Part shown: piece after piece, positions 1 through 8,808 of the stretch | Position numbering within the stretch: position 1 is the first letter of the stretch | How the letters are laid out: every line of letters starts with the position of its first letter | Source of the DNA: Cyclobacteriaceae bacterium | GTDB lineage: Bacteria > Bacteroidota > Bacteroidia > Cytophagales > Cyclobacteriaceae | Direction of reading: 5' to 3' | Assembly (NCBI GenBank): GCA_027533395.1 | Contig: JAPZUF010000034.1 | Coordinates: forward strand, 1-49,302 | Length of the DNA: 49,302 nucleotides | Position numbers and translations under genes: made by a program | Notes under the pieces: model-generated | Database searches by the model: none | Seen by the model: the letters and a program-made list of their open reading frames with translations, nothing else | Told to the model about the DNA's origin: nothing

Positions 1-140
1 AGGAAAACAAAGAAAACGTAAACTAAAAACAAGGCCATCAACAACCAGAAAAACTATATCGTTACAACATCAAAAAGTGAGTTAACTTTTGGTGGTCACT
101 TTACCGCGAAAAAAGGTGGTCACTTTACGCGGAATTTCCA
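1..140 (+). mobile_element. Probable end of an IS21-family insertion sequence (remnant)
   Basis: Two copies of an 18-base motif beginning GGTGGTCACTTTAC lie at 91-108 and 115-132, 24 bases apart. Repeated motifs of this kind at the terminus are typical of IS21-family (istA/istB) elements, and GTGGTCACTTT-type ends are common in Bacteroidota members. Upstream, bases 2-85 stay open in one frame and end in TAA, giving a short Lys/Arg-rich C-terminus that could be the last residues of a transposition protein cut by the window edge. The exact tip of the element and any target duplication cannot be fixed. The family assignment rests on the repeat pattern and is moderate at best. Confidence 0.4.
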
Positions 141-335
141 ATGTAGGCCAGGTTTTTCTTATAGTAGAGGATTAAGGGTTGAGGCAAACAAAAAACAGCC
201 TGTCGGTTTATTCTCTTATGCCCGTAAAAGCCCCAAAATGATGTTAAAAGAAAGAAAGAAGTAGAAAGGAGTGAAAAACAAAAGCATTTTCTCACAACTC
301 AAATGTATAAATTAATCAGAAAACTGCTCCAAGTA
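141..335. other. Non-coding stretch with a 19-base dispersed repeat
   Basis: No reading frame is convincing here. Bases 169-187 (GGATTAAGGGTTGAGGCAA) recur with one mismatch at 34978-34996, where they follow a perfect hairpin. This is a fragment of a dispersed intergenic repeat. The rest is A-rich and unremarkable. Confidence 0.5.
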
Positions 336-365
336 TTGGATTTTTAAGAAATTGCCTTACCTTTG
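336..365 (+). promoter_or_regulatory. Bacteroidota-type promoter of rpsT
   Basis: TTG at 336-338 and TACCTTTG at 358-365 are separated by 19 bases. This fits the TTTG-N19-TAnnTTTG consensus of the Bacteroidota primary sigma factor. Transcription would start near 370, about 18 bases before the rpsT start codon. Confidence 0.7.
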
Positions 366-388
366 CAGTCCTTATTGCTAAAATAGAT

Positions 389-643
389 ATGGCAAATCAC
401 AAATCAGCAGAGAAAAGAATCAGAGCGAACGAAGCAAAACGCGTTAGAAATCGCTACCAGCACAAGACAACCCGTACAGCGATTAAAAATTTGCGTTCGG
501 CAACATCAAAATCAGAAGCTGAAGGCTTATTGAAAGACGTTTCATCCATGATTGATAAATTAGCAAAGAAAAACATCATTCATTGGAAAAAGGCTGCTAA
601 CCAAAAGTCTAAACTGGCTAAGCTGGTTAATAAATTGTCTTAA
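389..643 (+). CDS. rpsT: 30S ribosomal protein S20
   Basis: The 84-residue product is the full normal length for bS20, a primary 16S rRNA-binding protein of the small subunit. It begins MANHKSAEKRIRANEAKR, the typical Lys/Arg-rich N-terminus, and the remainder is a basic helical repeat as expected. The start lies just after a strong -7 promoter box and a terminator follows at 675, so the gene is probably monocistronic, as is usual. Nothing is unusual in it. Confidence 0.97.
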   Translation: MANHKSAEKRIRANEAKRVRNRYQHKTTRTAIKNLRSATSKSEAEGLLKDVSSMIDKLAKKNIIHWKKAANQKSKLAKLVNKLS

Positions 644-674
644 TTATTACTTCTTCTATAATTACGAGAGAGAG

Positions 675-709
675 AATCCTTCACCAAAAGTGAGGGATTT
701 TTCTTTTTT
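675..709 (+). terminator. Rho-independent terminator after rpsT
   Basis: The arms AATCCTTCAC (675-684) and GTGAGGGATT (690-699) pair with one G-T pair around a 5-base loop. They are followed by a T-rich run (TTTTCTTTTTT). Confidence 0.8.
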
Positions 710-745
710 GGACTTTACACTAAATTTTACAAATTCCTGTCGGGC

Positions 746-753
746 TACCTTTG
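746..753 (+). promoter_or_regulatory. -7 box directly before radC
   Basis: TACCTTTG matches the TAnnTTTG element exactly and ends only four bases before the radC ATG at 758. A transcript starting there would have essentially no leader. No good -33 TTTG is present at the usual distance; only a TTTT run at 725-728 is nearby. Confidence 0.5.
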
Positions 754-757
754 CCGC

Positions 758-1453
758 ATGGAAAACGAACAATTTCTGGCAATTAAAGATTGGGCAAAGG
801 AAGATCGACCTCGTGAAAAAATGATGCTAAAAGGCACACAAGCCTTATCTGATGCCGAGCTTTTGGCCATTTTAATAGCAACTGGTTCGGGCAAAAAAAG
901 TGCGTTAGATTTGGCAAGGTCCGTTCTGCAATTAGGACAAAACAACCTCGACCATCTTTCTAAGCTTCAAGTAAAAGATTTGATGAAAGTAAAAGGCATC
1001 GGTAATGCTAAAGCCATAACCATAGCAGCATCACTTGAATTAGGCAGAAGAAGAAAACAACTGATGCCAGAGGAAAAATTGAGCATTCACTCATCCCAAA
1101 ACTTATATGATTTTATTGGATCAGAATTAATGGATTTACCGCATGAAGAATTTTGGATTGTTTTAACCAATAGGGCCAATAAAGTCATAAAAAAAGAGAA
1201 AATTAGTTCTGGTGGAGTAGCCGGAACCTTTGTTGACCCAAAATTGGTCTTTAAGAAATGTCTGGATGAGTTGGCATCAGGTTTATTTTTGGTTCATAAC
1301 CACCCAAGCGGCAATGCAGAACCCAGCATGGCGGATAAAGACTTAACGGATAAATTAGTTGAAGGCGGAAGAATTTTAGAAATAAAGGTTTTAGACCATT
1401 TGATTATTGCTCACAAAAAATACTTTAGTTTCGCAGACGAAGGTCTGCTATGA
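758..1453 (+). CDS. radC: RadC-family JAB/MPN domain protein
   Basis: The 231-residue protein has the standard RadC layout. An N-terminal helix-hairpin-helix region includes a KGIGNAKA motif near residue 90. A C-terminal JAB/MPN metallopeptidase-like domain carries the zinc-binding signature VHNHPSGNAEPSMADKD (His-x-His, then Ser and Asp). RadC proteins are usually annotated as DNA repair factors, but the biochemical role is not settled; the MPN fold suggests a metal-dependent hydrolase. The start codon sits four bases after a -7 promoter box, implying leaderless translation. The stop overlaps the start of the next gene (ATGA), so the two are probably co-transcribed. Confidence 0.93.
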   Translation: MENEQFLAIKDWAKEDRPREKMMLKGTQALSDAELLAILIATGSGKKSALDLARSVLQLGQNNLDHLSKLQVKDLMKVKGIGNAKAITIAASLELGRRRKQLMPEEKLSIHSSQNLYDFIGSELMDLPHEEFWIVLTNRANKVIKKEKISSGGVAGTFVDPKLVFKKCLDELASGLFLVHNHPSGNAEPSMADKDLTDKLVEGGRILEIKVLDHLIIAHKKYFSFADEGLL

Positions 1454-2658
1454 AGTTCAAAAAGTATCTATTAAGTTTTATTGGAATTTTATCATTGTCG
1501 ATAATTTCGTTTTGGTTCTGGCCAACGAAAAAACAAACTATAACAGAAGTAATAGTAAAAGACCATAAAATTGCGCTCTTACCAGAAAAGTGGAAAACTG
1601 TTATCGAACCCTTTGATTCTATTTTACAAAGTTGGACCAACCAAAGTCTTCCACCAGGCATGGCAGTGGCCATTGTGGTAGATAGCCAAATTGTGTTTCT
1701 AAAAGGATATGGCGTAAAAGCCATCGGCACAAAAGATGTAGTTAATGAAGAAACCGTTTTTCGATTGGCTAGTGTTTCTAAACCTTTCGCATCATTTTTA
1801 ACAGGCATTCTAGTTGACCAACAAAAAGTAAACTGGCATCATCCTATAAAAAATTATTTGCCTGACTATACAACTCAGCCACAACCAGAAGCAGATTCCA
1901 TTCTTCTAAAATATATTTTATCTCACAGCGCAGGCTATCCTTATCATGCATATACCAACATGATTGAAGAAGGTTTACCCCTCGATACTTTGCTTAGTTA
2001 CTTATCGCAAATTCCACTAGCTACAAAACCAGGTCAAGTTTACTCCTATCAAAATGTTGCATATAGTTTAATCGAACCAATTGTAGAAAAAATTACACAT
2101 CAAACTTATGAACAGGCGTTACAAAATTTGGTATTTAATCCATTAGGTATGAAACAAGCTTCTGCTGACTATCTGAGTTTGTTAGCCAGTGGCAATCTTG
2201 CTCAACCACATGTTTATCAAAAAGGAAAATTATCTACCACCATCATCAATGAAACTTATTACAACGTTACACCTGCCGGTGGTGTAAATGCTTCAGTAAA
2301 AGATATGGCGAAATGGATGATCGCTTTGTTGGGAAACAGAACAGATGTTATTTCAAAAGAAAGAATCAAAGAAATGTTCGAACCATACATTGAAGCCAAT
2401 TCTCGCAATAGAAATTTTTATAAGTGGCAACGAGTAAGAAAAGCAAGTTACGGATTGGGTTGGCGTGTTTTAGGAATGGAACGCGATACCATTTTATACC
2501 ATGGTGGTTATGTTGCAGGTTATCGAAGCGAAGTAGCCATCCATCCAACAAAAAAAATTGGCATTTGTGTTTTAGCTAATGCTGCCGGTGATGCTATCGA
2601 CCAAGCCTTACCCACTTTTTTTATTTTAACTGATCAACTTTACAAGAAGTCAAATTAA
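1450..2658 (+). CDS. Serine hydrolase, class C beta-lactamase / DD-peptidase family
   Basis: The 402-residue protein has an N-terminal membrane segment (residues about 5-25), placing the catalytic domain in the periplasm or anchored to a membrane. The penicillin-recognising motifs are visible: SxxK at S108-K111 (SVSK), YxN at Y200-N202 (YQN) and HGG at 351-353, which replaces the KTG motif. This pattern is that of the broad beta-lactamase-related family (PF00144), which includes D-aminopeptidases, esterases and cell-wall peptidases. True antibiotic hydrolysis cannot be inferred. It overlaps radC by four bases and precedes a DUF1684 gene by 11 bases, so the three form one operon. Confidence 0.88.
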   Translation: MKFKKYLLSFIGILSLSIISFWFWPTKKQTITEVIVKDHKIALLPEKWKTVIEPFDSILQSWTNQSLPPGMAVAIVVDSQIVFLKGYGVKAIGTKDVVNEETVFRLASVSKPFASFLTGILVDQQKVNWHHPIKNYLPDYTTQPQPEADSILLKYILSHSAGYPYHAYTNMIEEGLPLDTLLSYLSQIPLATKPGQVYSYQNVAYSLIEPIVEKITHQTYEQALQNLVFNPLGMKQASADYLSLLASGNLAQPHVYQKGKLSTTIINETYYNVTPAGGVNASVKDMAKWMIALLGNRTDVISKERIKEMFEPYIEANSRNRNFYKWQRVRKASYGLGWRVLGMERDTILYHGGYVAGYRSEVAIHPTKKIGICVLANAAGDAIDQALPTFFILTDQLYKKSN

Positions 2659-2669
2659 ATTTCAATCAT

Positions 2670-3287
2670 ATGAAATCAAAAAATATAATCTTAATTGTAA
2701 TCGCTATCTGTATCATTTCAATTGTACTCTATAATCTAACTAACAATAAAACTTCTGAATCTTATAAATTATCAATAGAAAAAGAAAGAAAAGAAAAAGA
2801 TGATTTTATGCGAAACAGCAGCGAATCTCCATTTGCAGATAGTGTCTCAAACTTCAAAGGTTTACAATATTTTTCACCTGATGAAAAATATAGAATAGTG
2901 GCCCAATTAAAACCCATAGAAAATAAAAAAACCATTCAACTCGGAACAAGCGATGGCTTACAAAAAACCTACTTAGAATATGCAACGGCAGAATTTACTA
3001 TCGACAACAAAAAATGCAGTTTATTGATTCTAGAAATGATTGACATGGGACCATTTCGTGGTACTTTATTTCTTGCCTTTGCCGATGCAACAAGTGCCAA
3101 CGAAACTTATGGCGCTGGTCGTTATCTCGATATTAAAAAAGTACCAGGCAGCACATCCATCACTTTAGATTTTAACAAAGCCTACAATCCTTATTGCGCA
3201 TATAACGACTCCTTTTCTTGTCCTTTTCCCCCACAACAAAATATACTTGATGTAGCCATAATTGCTGGCGAAAAACGCTATCAGTAA
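2670..3287 (+). CDS. DUF1684 domain protein, membrane-anchored
   Basis: The 205-residue protein begins with a hydrophobic anchor (residues 5-23). The rest matches the DUF1684 family: a PFRGTLFLAFADAT segment, a TYGAGRYLD segment and the terminal pattern DFNKAYNPYCAY followed by CPFPPQQN and AGEK. The family is widespread and of unknown biochemical function. Conserved Cys, Pro and Asn residues suggest a compact extracytoplasmic fold. It lies 11 bases after the serine hydrolase, so it is probably in that operon. Confidence 0.85.
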   Translation: MKSKNIILIVIAICIISIVLYNLTNNKTSESYKLSIEKERKEKDDFMRNSSESPFADSVSNFKGLQYFSPDEKYRIVAQLKPIENKKTIQLGTSDGLQKTYLEYATAEFTIDNKKCSLLILEMIDMGPFRGTLFLAFADATSANETYGAGRYLDIKKVPGSTSITLDFNKAYNPYCAYNDSFSCPFPPQQNILDVAIIAGEKRYQ

Positions 3288-3339
3288 TTGACACGAAACC
3301 ATTACCTTTACATAATTTTTTTTCTTTGGATTAACCAAC

Positions 3340-5751
3340 ATGAAGATAGCTTTAAATTGGCTCAGCCAATACATAACATTAACTGAAACGCCTGAACAAA
3401 TCAGTCAACTATTAACGTCCACAGGTTTAGAAGTAGAAACCGTTGAGCAATTTCAAACTGTGCCAGGTGGATTAGAAGGTTTGGTAATAGGTGAAGTTTT
3501 AACATGCACTAAACATCCGAACGCAGATAAACTTTCGCTTACAACTGTAAATGTTGGTAATGATAAAATCTTACCTATCGTTTGTGGAGCGAGCAATGTA
3601 GCTGCCGGGCAAAAAGTAATTGTGGCTTTGCCGGGCACCACTATTTATCCAACAAAGGGAGAACCCTTTACTATCAAGTCAGCAAAAATAAGAGGAGAAG
3701 TAAGCGAAGGTATGATTTGTGCTGAAGACGAAATCGGTTTAGGCAACAGCCATGAAGGAATAATAGTTTTGCCTTCTGATGTGAAAGTTGGCATGAAGGC
3801 TAGCGACTATTTTAAAATAGAAAATGACTACGTTTTCGAAATTGGATTAACACCAAATCGTGTAGATGCCGCCTCTCATATTGGTGTTGCCAGAGATTTA
3901 GCAGCAGCAAAAAGAACAAAAGTTATTTGGCCAGATGTAAGCAATTTTAAAGAAGGAAAAAATAATTCAATAGAAGTTGAAGTATTGAATCCTGAGGCTT
4001 GTGTGCGTTACAGTGGTTTGGTGATTGAAAACTTACAAATTAAAGAATCACCGGATTGGTTGAAAAATAAATTAAAAGCCATTGGATTAAGTCCGATTAA
4101 CAATGTAGTAGATATCACCAATTTCATTTGCCATGAGATGGGTCAGCCTATGCATGCCTTTGATTTAGCTGCGATAACTTCGAGAAAGATAAGTGTAAGA
4201 ACACTCCCTCCAAACACGCTATTTGTAACCTTGGATGGTAAAGAAAGAAAATTATCATCACAGGATTTAATGATTTGTAACGACACCGAACCGATGTGTT
4301 TAGCCGGTGTTTTTGGTGGTTTACATTCCGGAGTGAAAGAAAAAACCACTTCCATCTTTTTAGAAAGTGCAACATTCGCTGCTGATCATGTGCGCAAATC
4401 ATCGCAGTTTCATGGACTAAAAACTGATTCGAGTTTTCGTTTCGAGCGTGGTACCGATCCTAACTTACCTATATATGCTTTGAAACGTGCAGCTTTGTTA
4501 ATAGCAGAAATTTGTGGTGGAGCGGTGACTTCACCTATTATTGATGTTTATCCTCAACTCATTTCGAATACAAGAATTATTGTGAAAGATAAAAACATCA
4601 ATCGCTTATTAGGTAAAGCCTTATCAAGAAACGAAGTGAAAGAAATTCTTCAGCATTTAGAAATTAATATTGAAGAAGAAAAGCAAGACTCATTTGTTGC
4701 CGTTGTACCTCCTTATCGTGTAGATGTAAAGCAAGAAGCAGATATTGCCGAAGAAGTTTTACGAATTTATGGTTTTAACAACATCGAATTAAAACTTTAT
4801 GCTTCTTCAGATTTTATTTCTTCCTTCCCAAGTAAAGACATTAACAAGTTCAGAAATACATTGGCTTCACAATTAGTAGCGAATGGTTTCTACGAAATCT
4901 GGACAAACTCATTAACTAACCAAGCTTATCAACAACGCAACAACATCTCATTCGAAAACGAAGCCGTTGAAATATTGAATAAGCTAAGCGAAGAGCAAGG
5001 CATCTTAAGACAAACTTTATTATTTACAGGTTTAGAAGTTTGTGCATTTAATATCAACCGCAAGCAAAAAGACCTCAAACTTTTTGAATTCGGTAAGATT
5101 TATGGCAAACAAAACAGTAAGTATGCTGAAAAAGAAAAGCTAGCCCTTTTTATCAGCGGCAACGAGCAAGCAGAAAGTTGGCAAACTCAGGAAAAACCAA
5201 CTTCGTATTTTACCCTAGCTCAATTCGTAAATGAGGTGTTGCAAAAAAGTGCAATAAAAGAAGTTAAAGTTCAACATAGCGAATTAAGCTATTTCGAAAA
5301 TGGAGTAGATGTTGTCTTTCAAAAAAGAACGATTGCTTCCTTTGGTAAAGTTCAACCTGGTATTTCCAAAGACTTAGGCATCAAACAAACTGTTTTTTAT
5401 GCCGAAATCGACTTTGAAAAGTTGTTCGAACAAAGTAATCCCAACACTTCTCTTCGCGAAATTCCTAAATTCCCGGAAGTACGAAGAGATTTATCGTTGG
5501 TATTGGACCAAAACCACACATTCGAGCAAGTGTATCAATTGGCAAAAGAAATTGGTAAAGAATATCTAAAAAATGTTAACTTGTTCGATGTTTATCAAGG
5601 CGATAAACTCGAAAATGGTAAAAAGGCTTACGCCTTATCTTTTGTTTTACAAGATGAAAACAAAACGATGACAGATAACGAGATCGATAGCCTGATGAAT
5701 AAGATGATGAAGGCCTATGAAGAGAATTTAGGTGCCATCATTAGAAAATAG
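3340..5751 (+). CDS. pheT: Phenylalanyl-tRNA synthetase beta subunit
   Basis: The 803-residue protein is the usual bacterial length. In order it shows an N-terminal region, an EMAP-type tRNA-binding domain from about residue 45 (LVIGEVLTCTKHPNADKLSL), the B3/B4 editing domains, a B5 domain, the catalytic-like core and a C-terminal anticodon-binding FDX-ACB domain (FPEVRRDLSLVL). With PheS it charges tRNA-Phe; pheS is not in this window. A TACCTTTA -7-like box lies at 3303-3310, but without a good -33 element. It leads a cluster with the coiled-coil gene, zapA and rny. Confidence 0.97.
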   Translation: MKIALNWLSQYITLTETPEQISQLLTSTGLEVETVEQFQTVPGGLEGLVIGEVLTCTKHPNADKLSLTTVNVGNDKILPIVCGASNVAAGQKVIVALPGTTIYPTKGEPFTIKSAKIRGEVSEGMICAEDEIGLGNSHEGIIVLPSDVKVGMKASDYFKIENDYVFEIGLTPNRVDAASHIGVARDLAAAKRTKVIWPDVSNFKEGKNNSIEVEVLNPEACVRYSGLVIENLQIKESPDWLKNKLKAIGLSPINNVVDITNFICHEMGQPMHAFDLAAITSRKISVRTLPPNTLFVTLDGKERKLSSQDLMICNDTEPMCLAGVFGGLHSGVKEKTTSIFLESATFAADHVRKSSQFHGLKTDSSFRFERGTDPNLPIYALKRAALLIAEICGGAVTSPIIDVYPQLISNTRIIVKDKNINRLLGKALSRNEVKEILQHLEINIEEEKQDSFVAVVPPYRVDVKQEADIAEEVLRIYGFNNIELKLYASSDFISSFPSKDINKFRNTLASQLVANGFYEIWTNSLTNQAYQQRNNISFENEAVEILNKLSEEQGILRQTLLFTGLEVCAFNINRKQKDLKLFEFGKIYGKQNSKYAEKEKLALFISGNEQAESWQTQEKPTSYFTLAQFVNEVLQKSAIKEVKVQHSELSYFENGVDVVFQKRTIASFGKVQPGISKDLGIKQTVFYAEIDFEKLFEQSNPNTSLREIPKFPEVRRDLSLVLDQNHTFEQVYQLAKEIGKEYLKNVNLFDVYQGDKLENGKKAYALSFVLQDENKTMTDNEIDSLMNKMMKAYEENLGAIIRK

Positions 5752-5781
5752 TAATACTATCATTTAGAATTTTTAGACATA

Positions 5782-6078
5782 ATGAATCAGGAAACCCTTA
5801 AAACCAACCTGAATGCGTTAGAGCGAAAGCTTCAGATTTTAGTGGGCGAACACAAAAATCTGAAAGAACAAATCGGCATGCTGAAACAAGAAAATGCGGA
5901 CTTGAAAACTGCACTCAAAGGCCGAGATGAGCAACTATCTAATTTTAAAAATCAAGTAAAAATCTCTAAAATTGTAAATAATTTAAATCCTGAAGAAAGC
6001 AACTCTTCAGAATTGAAGAAGCAGGTAGAGGAGTATATACGAGAAGTTGACAAGTGTTTAGCGTATTTAAGTAAGTAG
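5782..6078 (+). CDS. Small coiled-coil protein upstream of ZapA (ZapB-like)
   Basis: The 98-residue protein is almost entirely predicted coiled coil: heptads run from about residue 8 to 60, rich in Leu, Lys, Glu and Gln. A short C-terminal segment ends in VDKCLAYLSK. It sits 30 bases after pheT and 10 bases before zapA. The position and architecture resemble ZapB, which works with ZapA at the division ring in Proteobacteria. I infer a division role from size, coiled coil and neighbour only; there is no diagnostic motif. Confidence 0.7.
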   Translation: MNQETLKTNLNALERKLQILVGEHKNLKEQIGMLKQENADLKTALKGRDEQLSNFKNQVKISKIVNNLNPEESNSSELKKQVEEYIREVDKCLAYLSK

Positions 6079-6088
6079 AAGCCAAGCG

Positions 6089-6376
6089 ATGGAAGAACTC
6101 TCAATCAAAATAAGGATTGCAGATCGTGAATACCCAATGAAGGTAAAACGGCAGGACGAAGAAAGGGTAAGAACCGCTAGCCGACTTATTAACGAAAAGC
6201 TAAAAACTTACAAAGAACAATTTGGTATTGATGATAAACAAGATCTACTATCAATGGTAGCATTTGATTGCCTAGTTGATAAAATGACGATGGAAGAAAA
6301 CCATCTTGAGATCGATCAAACCGTGTTTGAAAAAGTACACCAACTCAATCAACTCGTTTCTCAATCTATTCTTTAA
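6089..6376 (+). CDS. zapA: Cell division protein ZapA
   Basis: The 95-residue product has the expected ZapA length. The N-terminal globular domain includes the family pattern IKIRIADREYPMKV followed by an RTASRLINEKL helix, and a helical C-terminus provides dimerisation. ZapA binds and cross-links FtsZ filaments. The gene follows the coiled-coil gene by 10 bases and precedes rny by 45 bases, an order shared by many Bacteroidota. Confidence 0.9.
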   Translation: MEELSIKIRIADREYPMKVKRQDEERVRTASRLINEKLKTYKEQFGIDDKQDLLSMVAFDCLVDKMTMEENHLEIDQTVFEKVHQLNQLVSQSIL

Positions 6377-6421
6377 TCTGTAGCATTGTTTCAGGTTTTA
6401 ATATCATTAAATGTTAAAACT

Positions 6422-7993
6422 ATGACAACAACCATCATTCTCATATCACTTATCGCCTTAGTAGCATCAGGCGTATTAAGTACTGTAATCGGAAATTTTC
6501 TATATAAACGTAAACTTGCCAAACGCAAGTCAGAGGTTGAAGAAAGAAGTCAATTGATTTTAAAAGAAGCAGAAATTGCTGCTGAGAACATCAAAAAAGA
6601 TAAAATTATCGAGGCTAAAGAAAAAATTCTGAAAATGAAATCAGAATTTGAAGAAGAAGCCAACAAGAAGAAAAATATCATCATCAGCAATGAACAAAAA
6701 ATAAAACAACGTGAGCAAACCCTGAGCAAAGAAATTGAAACGCTGAAAAGAAAAGAGACAGAAATAGATGAAATCAAACAAGACCTACTGCAACAAAACG
6801 AAATCATCAAAAAAAGAAGAGAAGAATTAGAAAAATTCAATCAGCAAAAAGTTAAAATCTTAGAAGACATTTCTAAGCTTACGGCTGAAGAAGCGCGCGA
6901 ACAATTAATAGCTTCTTTGCGCGATGAAGCTCAATCGAAAGCATCATCTTACATCAAAGATATTGTTGAACAAGCAAAACTTACGGCAACAAAAGAAGCA
7001 AAGAAAATTGTAATTGATACCATTCAGCGTACAGCAACAGAACATGCCATAGAAAACTGCGTCTCTATTTTTAACATTGAGAGCGATGATGTAAAAGGAA
7101 AAATTATTGGTCGTGAAGGCCGCAACATTCGTGCATTAGAAGCAGCAACTGGAGTAGAAATAATTGTTGATGATACACCGGAAGCCATCATCATCTCAGG
7201 TTTTGATCCGGTAAGAAGAGAAATCGCCAGATTGTCTTTGCACAGACTGGTACAAGATGGTAGAATTCACCCAGCTCGCATTGAAGAAATTGTGGCGAAA
7301 ACTACCAAAAATATTGAGGATGAAATTATTGAAACAGGTGAGCGTACAGTTATCGATTTAGGTATTCACGGTCTACATCCTGAATTAGTGAAAATGGTTG
7401 GTCGTATGCGTTTCCGCTCATCCTACGGACAAAATTTGTTACAACACTCGCGCGAAGTAGCCAATTTGTGCTCCATCATGGCAACAGAATTAGGATTGAA
7501 TGCCAAGCAAGCTAAACGAGCAGGATTGTTGCACGATATTGGCAAAGTATGGCCGGAAGAATTAGAAAAACCCCACGCCATAGTAGGCATGGAATTGGCA
7601 CAGAAATACAAAGAGCATCCTGCCATTTGTAATGCCATCGGTGCTCACCATGATGAAATTGAAATGACGAGCATTATCTCTCCAATTGTTCAAGCGTGCG
7701 ATGCTATTAGCGGAGCCAGACCAGGGGCGCGTAGAGAGGTGATGGAACAGTACATCAAGCGATTAAAAGAACTTGAAGAACTAGGTTTGGCATTTGATGG
7801 TGTAGAGAAATGTTATGCCATTCAAGCAGGAAGAGAGTTACGTGTTTTGGTAGATGCCGAAAATGTGTCAGACGAAAAAGCTAACCAGTTAAGTTTTGAC
7901 ATAAGTCAAAAAATTGAACGCGATATGCAGTATCCTGGTCAAATAAAAGTGACAGTCATCAGAGAAAAAAGAGCCGTGGCTTACGCCAAGTAA
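6422..7993 (+). CDS. rny: Ribonuclease Y
   Basis: The start is set at the ATG at 6422, giving 523 residues. A longer frame from a TTG at 6386 adds 12 residues before the membrane helix and is unlikely. The protein shows an N-terminal membrane anchor (about 5-25), a long charged coiled coil (about 30-160), a KH domain with [15 protein letters not shown], and an HD hydrolase domain with LLHDIGK. This is the standard RNase Y architecture: a membrane-bound endoribonuclease that starts mRNA decay. It is the last gene of the pheT-zapA cluster. Confidence 0.96.
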   Translation: MTTTIILISLIALVASGVLSTVIGNFLYKRKLAKRKSEVEERSQLILKEAEIAAENIKKDKIIEAKEKILKMKSEFEEEANKKKNIIISNEQKIKQREQTLSKEIETLKRKETEIDEIKQDLLQQNEIIKKRREELEKFNQQKVKILEDISKLTAEEAREQLIASLRDEAQSKASSYIKDIVEQAKLTATKEAKKIVIDTIQRTATEHAIENCVSIFNIESDDVKGKIIGREGRNIRALEAATGVEIIVDDTPEAIIISGFDPVRREIARLSLHRLVQDGRIHPARIEEIVAKTTKNIEDEIIETGERTVIDLGIHGLHPELVKMVGRMRFRSSYGQNLLQHSREVANLCSIMATELGLNAKQAKRAGLLHDIGKVWPEELEKPHAIVGMELAQKYKEHPAICNAIGAHHDEIEMTSIISPIVQACDAISGARPGARREVMEQYIKRLKELEELGLAFDGVEKCYAIQAGRELRVLVDAENVSDEKANQLSFDISQKIERDMQYPGQIKVTVIREKRAVAYAK

Positions 7994-8047
7994 AACAATC
8001 TTTAATAACAAACGTTAAAACTTAAAACCAATCGAAATACAAAAACA

Positions 8048-8740
8048 ATGAAACACTCTTGTGCACTTTTTTGCAGACCGTTATTAATTGCTTTATTTAT
8101 TGTTCCATCATTAGGATTTTCCCAAGTTGATAACTCTGGAATTTACTTACTTGACCCTGTTGGAAATGCTGTTGGAAAAGGGAAATCCATATATGAGGAT
8201 GTTTCAGGTAGCGCTTATTTTCATGATGAATGGCTTAATGGTGATGTTTATCTTAAAACAAAAGAAATTTACAAAGGCACCTTCTTAAAATTGAATTTCC
8301 ATACACAAGAAGTTCATGCTCTCACTAAGAATAATGCAGAAATTATTCTACAAGGTGAAACGATTGATAGAATTGAAATTCCTTTTAAAGGCTTAAGATT
8401 TAATTTTAATATTTTAAAAATTTCCAAAGATAAAGTTACTAAGTATTTACTTGGTGACGTTTTAGTTGATGGTGAAGTTAAATTATATAGAGTTGTTAAA
8501 AGAGCTATCATTACTTTAAAAGACTACAACTCTGCAGTTTCTACAAAAAAATTTAAGGAATCGACTGAATACTATGTTACTTATAAAGATAAAACTGAAG
8601 AAATGGTTAAGGAAAAGGATTTTTTTAACAATTTCATTGGTGGTAAGTCAGATAAAATTGAAGCCTATTTTTCAAATAAAAAGAACAAGCTGAAAAAAGA
8701 AGATGATATCATTTCTTTTATTGAACTTTTAAACAATTAA
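8048..8740 (+). CDS. Secreted protein of unknown function
   Basis: The 230-residue protein has a clear signal peptide (MKHSCALFCRPLLIALF, cleavage near GFSQ at residue 25). The mature part is Lys-rich, with repeated short beta-like segments and tyrosines. I recognise no domain. The style (a Lys/Glu-rich extracytoplasmic protein with a response-like layout) is common among uncharacterised Bacteroidota exported proteins. It lies 54 bases after rny and ends at a terminator shared with dnaN. Confidence 0.75.
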   Translation: MKHSCALFCRPLLIALFIVPSLGFSQVDNSGIYLLDPVGNAVGKGKSIYEDVSGSAYFHDEWLNGDVYLKTKEIYKGTFLKLNFHTQEVHALTKNNAEIILQGETIDRIEIPFKGLRFNFNILKISKDKVTKYLLGDVLVDGEVKLYRVVKRAIITLKDYNSAVSTKKFKESTEYYVTYKDKTEEMVKEKDFFNNFIGGKSDKIEAYFSNKKNKLKKEDDIISFIELLNN

Positions 8741-8760
8741 ACTTCATATAAAATATCAAT

Positions 8761-8788
8761 AAAAAAGGCTGCAAGTGCAGCCTTTTTT
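8761..8788. terminator. Bidirectional terminator between the secreted gene and dnaN
   Basis: The arms AAAAAAGGCTGC and GCAGCCTTTTTT are perfect inverted repeats around a 4-base loop. A-run and T-run flanks let it serve both convergent genes. Confidence 0.88.
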
Positions 8789-8808
8789 GTTTCTATTCAT
8801 TTCAATTA

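Noticed and set aside
6386-6421. TTG start for rny
   Set aside because: It would put 12 extra residues before the membrane anchor; the ATG at 6422 gives the usual RNase Y N-terminus.
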